Of a DNA stretch of 33,016 nt, positions 30,651 to 33,016 are shown piece by piece. The position numbers and the translations under genes are program-made. This stretch comes from Terriglobia bacterium. Lineage in GTDB: Bacteria; Acidobacteriota; Terriglobia; Acidiferrales; UBA7541. Within the stretch, counting starts at the first letter, position 1; the number at the start of each line of letters is the position of its first letter. The notes beneath the pieces were generated by a model, which was not told the DNA's origin, did not search any database, and worked only from the letters and a program-made list of their open reading frames with translations. The stretch is from assembly GCA_023512135.1 (NCBI GenBank), contig JAIMAG010000023.1:1-33016 (forward strand), given 5' to 3'.

Positions 30651-32672
30651 ATGGCACACGGAACCCAGATCGGATTCGAGCTTCCAACCGAGCCGGCACA
30701 GTTCGAGGCTCGACTGAAAGCGGCGATCGAACGGGGTGTCGAGCACCTGCTCGCCTTGCAAACTCCGGAAGGATACTGGCACGCCGAACTGGAAGCGGAC
30801 ACCACACTGGAATCGGACTACATTTTTTATCTCCATCTGTTGGGCAAGGCCGACCCGGAGCGCGTGGCCAAGCTGGCCAATTACGTCCGCCGGCGCCAGT
30901 TGCCCGACGGGGGCTGGAACATCTACTACGGCGGGCCGGCCGAGGTGAACGCCACCGTCAAAGCCTATGTCGCGTTGCGGCTGGCCGGCGATGCAGCCGA
31001 AGCGCCGCACATGCAACGCGCCGCCGAACGAGTCCGCGCCCTGGGTGGGTTGGAGCGCACGAATTCTTTCACCCGCTTCTATCTGGCCATGGCCGGAGCC
31101 ATTGAGTGGGAAAAGGTTCCGGCCATTCCCCCCGAGCTGATGCTGGCACCGGACTGGTTCTTCTTGAACATCTACGAGATGTCTTCCTGGACGCGGGCCA
31201 TCGTCGTGCCGATGATGATTCTGTATGCGCAGAAGCCCTCCTGGAGGCTGCCGGCCGGCGTTCGTGTGGACGAGCTGTATCGCGATCCAGCGCGGCAGAT
31301 CCCGTCGTTTGCCTGGGATCGCGAGCTGTTCACCTGGCGGAACCTGTTCCTGGCGGCCGACCGCGTCTTCAAGCTCTATGAACGCCTGCCCTGGAAGCCG
31401 TTGCGTCGCCGTGCCCTGCGTGCTGCCGAGCGCTGGATGTTCGAGCATCTGGAACGCAGCGACGGATTGGGTGCGATCTATCCGGCCATGATGAATTCCA
31501 TCTTCGCACTGCTCGCGCTGGGCTACGGTGCCGATGACCCGCTCACGGCCCGCGAAGTGCGGCAACTGGCCCGGTTTGAAATCGAAGAGGACGATACGAT
31601 TCGCGTGCAGCCCTGCCTGTCGCCGGTCTGGGATACCTGCATCGCCATGGTGGCTCTCGAAGAAGCCGGGCTGCCGCCAGACCACCCCGCGCTGGTCCGG
31701 GCTGCTGGCTGGCTGCTCGACCGGCAGATTCTCGGCCCGGGTGACTGGCAGAAGAAGTGCGACGGGCGACCGGGCGGGTGGGCGTTCGAGTTCCGCAACG
31801 ATTTCTACCCCGACGTGGACGACACCGCATTCGTCCTCATGGCTCTGCAACGGGTGGACTACCCCGACCGCAGCCGGTTCGAGCAGGCCATCCGCCGCGG
31901 CATTGAGTGGCTGCTCAGCATGCAGAACCGCGACGGCGGCTGGGCTGCGTTCGACAAAAATAACGATCGCTGGGTGCTCACCCAGGTGCCCTTTGCTGAC
32001 CACAACGCCATGATCGATCCTTCAACCGCTGATGTCACGGCGCGGGCCCTTGAGTGTCTGGGCCGTTATGGCTGGCCGGCGGAGCATCCGGTGATCCAGC
32101 GCGCGGTTTCCTTCCTGCGCCGCGACCAGAACTCGGATGGCTCCTGGTACGGGCGCTGGGGCGTCAATTACCTCTACGGCACCGGCGGTGTGCTGCGCGC
32201 ACTCGAGCCCCTGGGACTGGCCGCGCGCGATTTCGCCCGCCGGGCAGTGGAATGGTTGCGCGGCGTCCAGAATCCAGACGGCGGCTTCGGTGAATCGATT
32301 GCCTCCTACGACGATCCGTCGCGCAAAGGGCAGGGCACCAGCACTCCGTCGCAAACTGCTTGGGCCTTGATCGGTCTGCTGGCGGCCGCCGCGCCGGAGC
32401 CGAATGCGCGTTGCAGCGACCCGGCGGTCGTTCGCGCCATCGAATATTTGTTGGCCACGCAGAAGCCGGATGGCTCCTGGGAGGAGGCCGAATTCACGGG
32501 CACAGGATTCCCCCGCGTGTTCTATCTGAAATATCACCTCTATCGGAATTACTTCCCGCTGTATGCGCTGGCGCGCTATCGCAATCTGCTTAGCGGCGCA
32601 GAGCCGTTCTGTGCCGTGAAGCTGGGGCCGGATGCCCGGACTCCGGGTGGGCCAAGGGAGGCCGGACAGTGA
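30651..32672 (+). CDS. shc: Squalene-hopene cyclase
   Basis: The 673-residue protein is a squalene-hopene cyclase, which folds squalene into hopene/hopanol at the membrane. The acid motif DXDD is present as DVDD (residues 388-391). Several QW-type repeats are visible (LQTPEGYWHAELE, RQLPDGGWNIYYGG, MQNRDGGWAAFDK, QNSDGSWYGRWGVNYLYGTG, VQNPDGGFGESIASY, QKPDGSWEEAEFTGTGFP). Length is normal for the family (about 630-720). The signature GTGFPRVFYLKYHLYRNYFP is typical of the bacterial enzyme. The stop overlaps the hpnH start by 4 nt (GTGA), which makes a hopanoid operon with translational coupling. Upstream lipid A genes are on the same strand, but shc has its own promoter. Confidence 0.97.
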   Translation: MAHGTQIGFELPTEPAQFEARLKAAIERGVEHLLALQTPEGYWHAELEADTTLESDYIFYLHLLGKADPERVAKLANYVRRRQLPDGGWNIYYGGPAEVNATVKAYVALRLAGDAAEAPHMQRAAERVRALGGLERTNSFTRFYLAMAGAIEWEKVPAIPPELMLAPDWFFLNIYEMSSWTRAIVVPMMILYAQKPSWRLPAGVRVDELYRDPARQIPSFAWDRELFTWRNLFLAADRVFKLYERLPWKPLRRRALRAAERWMFEHLERSDGLGAIYPAMMNSIFALLALGYGADDPLTAREVRQLARFEIEEDDTIRVQPCLSPVWDTCIAMVALEEAGLPPDHPALVRAAGWLLDRQILGPGDWQKKCDGRPGGWAFEFRNDFYPDVDDTAFVLMALQRVDYPDRSRFEQAIRRGIEWLLSMQNRDGGWAAFDKNNDRWVLTQVPFADHNAMIDPSTADVTARALECLGRYGWPAEHPVIQRAVSFLRRDQNSDGSWYGRWGVNYLYGTGGVLRALEPLGLAARDFARRAVEWLRGVQNPDGGFGESIASYDDPSRKGQGTSTPSQTAWALIGLLAAAAPEPNARCSDPAVVRAIEYLLATQKPDGSWEEAEFTGTGFPRVFYLKYHLYRNYFPLYALARYRNLLSGAEPFCAVKLGPDARTPGGPREAGQ

Positions 32673-33016
32673 GATTCCCGCTGCGCATGACCGCACGGAT
32701 GACCGGCTACATTGCCGGCAAGCGCCTGCGGGGCGAAGAGAAATTCCCGCTCGTGCTGATGCTCGAGCCGCTGCACGCCTGCAATCTGACCTGCACCGGT
32801 TGCGGCCGGATCCGCGAGTACAAACAGACGATCGACGAAATGCTGACCGTCGAGCAGTGCGTGGCTGCGGCCGAGGAGTGCGGCGCACCGGTGGTTTCGA
32901 TCTGCGGCGGCGAGCCGCTGATCTACCCGGAGATCGGCCGGCTGGTTCGCGAGCTGCTCGACCGGGGCCGCTACATCTACCTCTGCACGAACGGCATGTT
33001 CATCCGCAAGCGCCTG
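32669..33016 (+). CDS. hpnH: Hopanoid biosynthesis radical SAM protein HpnH (3' end cut by the window edge)
   Basis: The first 116 codons are present. The radical SAM cluster motif is complete: HACNLTCTGCG (CxxxCxxC). It is preceded by GYIAGKRLRGEEKFPLVLML and followed by EECGAPVVSICGGEPLIYPE and YIYLCTNGMF, all in the order known for HpnH. HpnH joins the 5'-deoxyadenosyl radical to hopene to make adenosylhopane, the first step of extended C35 hopanoids. The start is GTG at 32669, inside the shc stop, with GGGAGG about 7 nt upstream. The neighbouring cyclase supplies the substrate. The C-terminal two thirds lie outside the window. Confidence 0.95.
   Translation, partial: MRFPLRMTARMTGYIAGKRLRGEEKFPLVLMLEPLHACNLTCTGCGRIREYKQTIDEMLTVEQCVAAAEECGAPVVSICGGEPLIYPEIGRLVRELLDRGRYIYLCTNGMFIRKRL

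Noticed and set aside
1-33016. tRNA, rRNA, CRISPR, insertion sequence or prophage
   Set aside because: I looked for clover-leaf arms, regularly spaced repeats, transposase motifs and terminal inverted repeats and saw none. Short RNA genes without strong motifs could still be missed by eye.

Overview
This 33 kb window is GC-rich chromosomal DNA, most probably from an acidobacterium (Acidobacteriota). I infer this from an Oar-type TonB-dependent receptor with an N-terminal carboxypeptidase-regulatory-like domain, a sortilin-like BNR-repeat/TIG protein whose C-terminal Ig-like domain is interrupted by a membrane hairpin, a SpoIVB-type S55 peptidase in a Gram-negative setting, and lipid A genes (lpxL, lpxD) next to hopanoid genes (shc, hpnH). 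I see no rRNA, tRNA, CRISPR array, insertion sequence, phage module or replication origin.

Layout. Positions 1-4835 (minus strand) hold the receptor, cut by the left edge, and an exported TPR protein that carries the same type of regulatory-like domain. Positions 5103-10339 (plus) hold a PilZ-like protein, a methyltransferase with a signal-like N-terminus, and a 1339-residue surface protein. A serine/threonine dehydratase-type PLP enzyme (minus) and a second, intact PilZ protein (plus) follow. At 11986-16250 (minus) an S55 peptidase and a beta-propeller protein form a two-gene operon, divergent from aroA at 16367-17653.

Positions 17696-22149 (minus) look like an envelope-stress locus. An ECF sigma factor is followed by a zf-HC2 anti-sigma factor, a zinc-finger membrane protein, a 75-residue membrane protein and a DUF4097-type protein. 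A MepA-like murein endopeptidase lies just downstream. Three consecutive genes carry the same two-helix LiaI/LiaF-type membrane unit. Positions 22545-24124 (plus) are a flippase-like membrane protein overlapping nrdR. Convergent to them is a double GNAT acetyltransferase. An alpha/beta-hydrolase without its nucleophilic serine and a GT39-type glycosyltransferase follow. From 27858 to the right edge (plus) come lpxL, lpxD, an unrecognised P-loop NTPase, squalene-hopene cyclase and the start of hpnH, so outer-membrane lipid A and hopanoid synthesis sit together.

Two window-wide regulatory patterns stand out. At least seven transcription units have an extended -10 element of the form TGn-TAnnnT, mostly without a good -35. 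Six genes have a -10-like hexamer only 6-9 nt before the start codon and no usable Shine-Dalgarno, which suggests leaderless or near-leaderless mRNAs. Genes with longer leaders have clear Shine-Dalgarno sites. Tight 4-nt ATGA/GTGA overlaps mark the operons.

All calls come from reading the sequence and from family knowledge; no database search was run.
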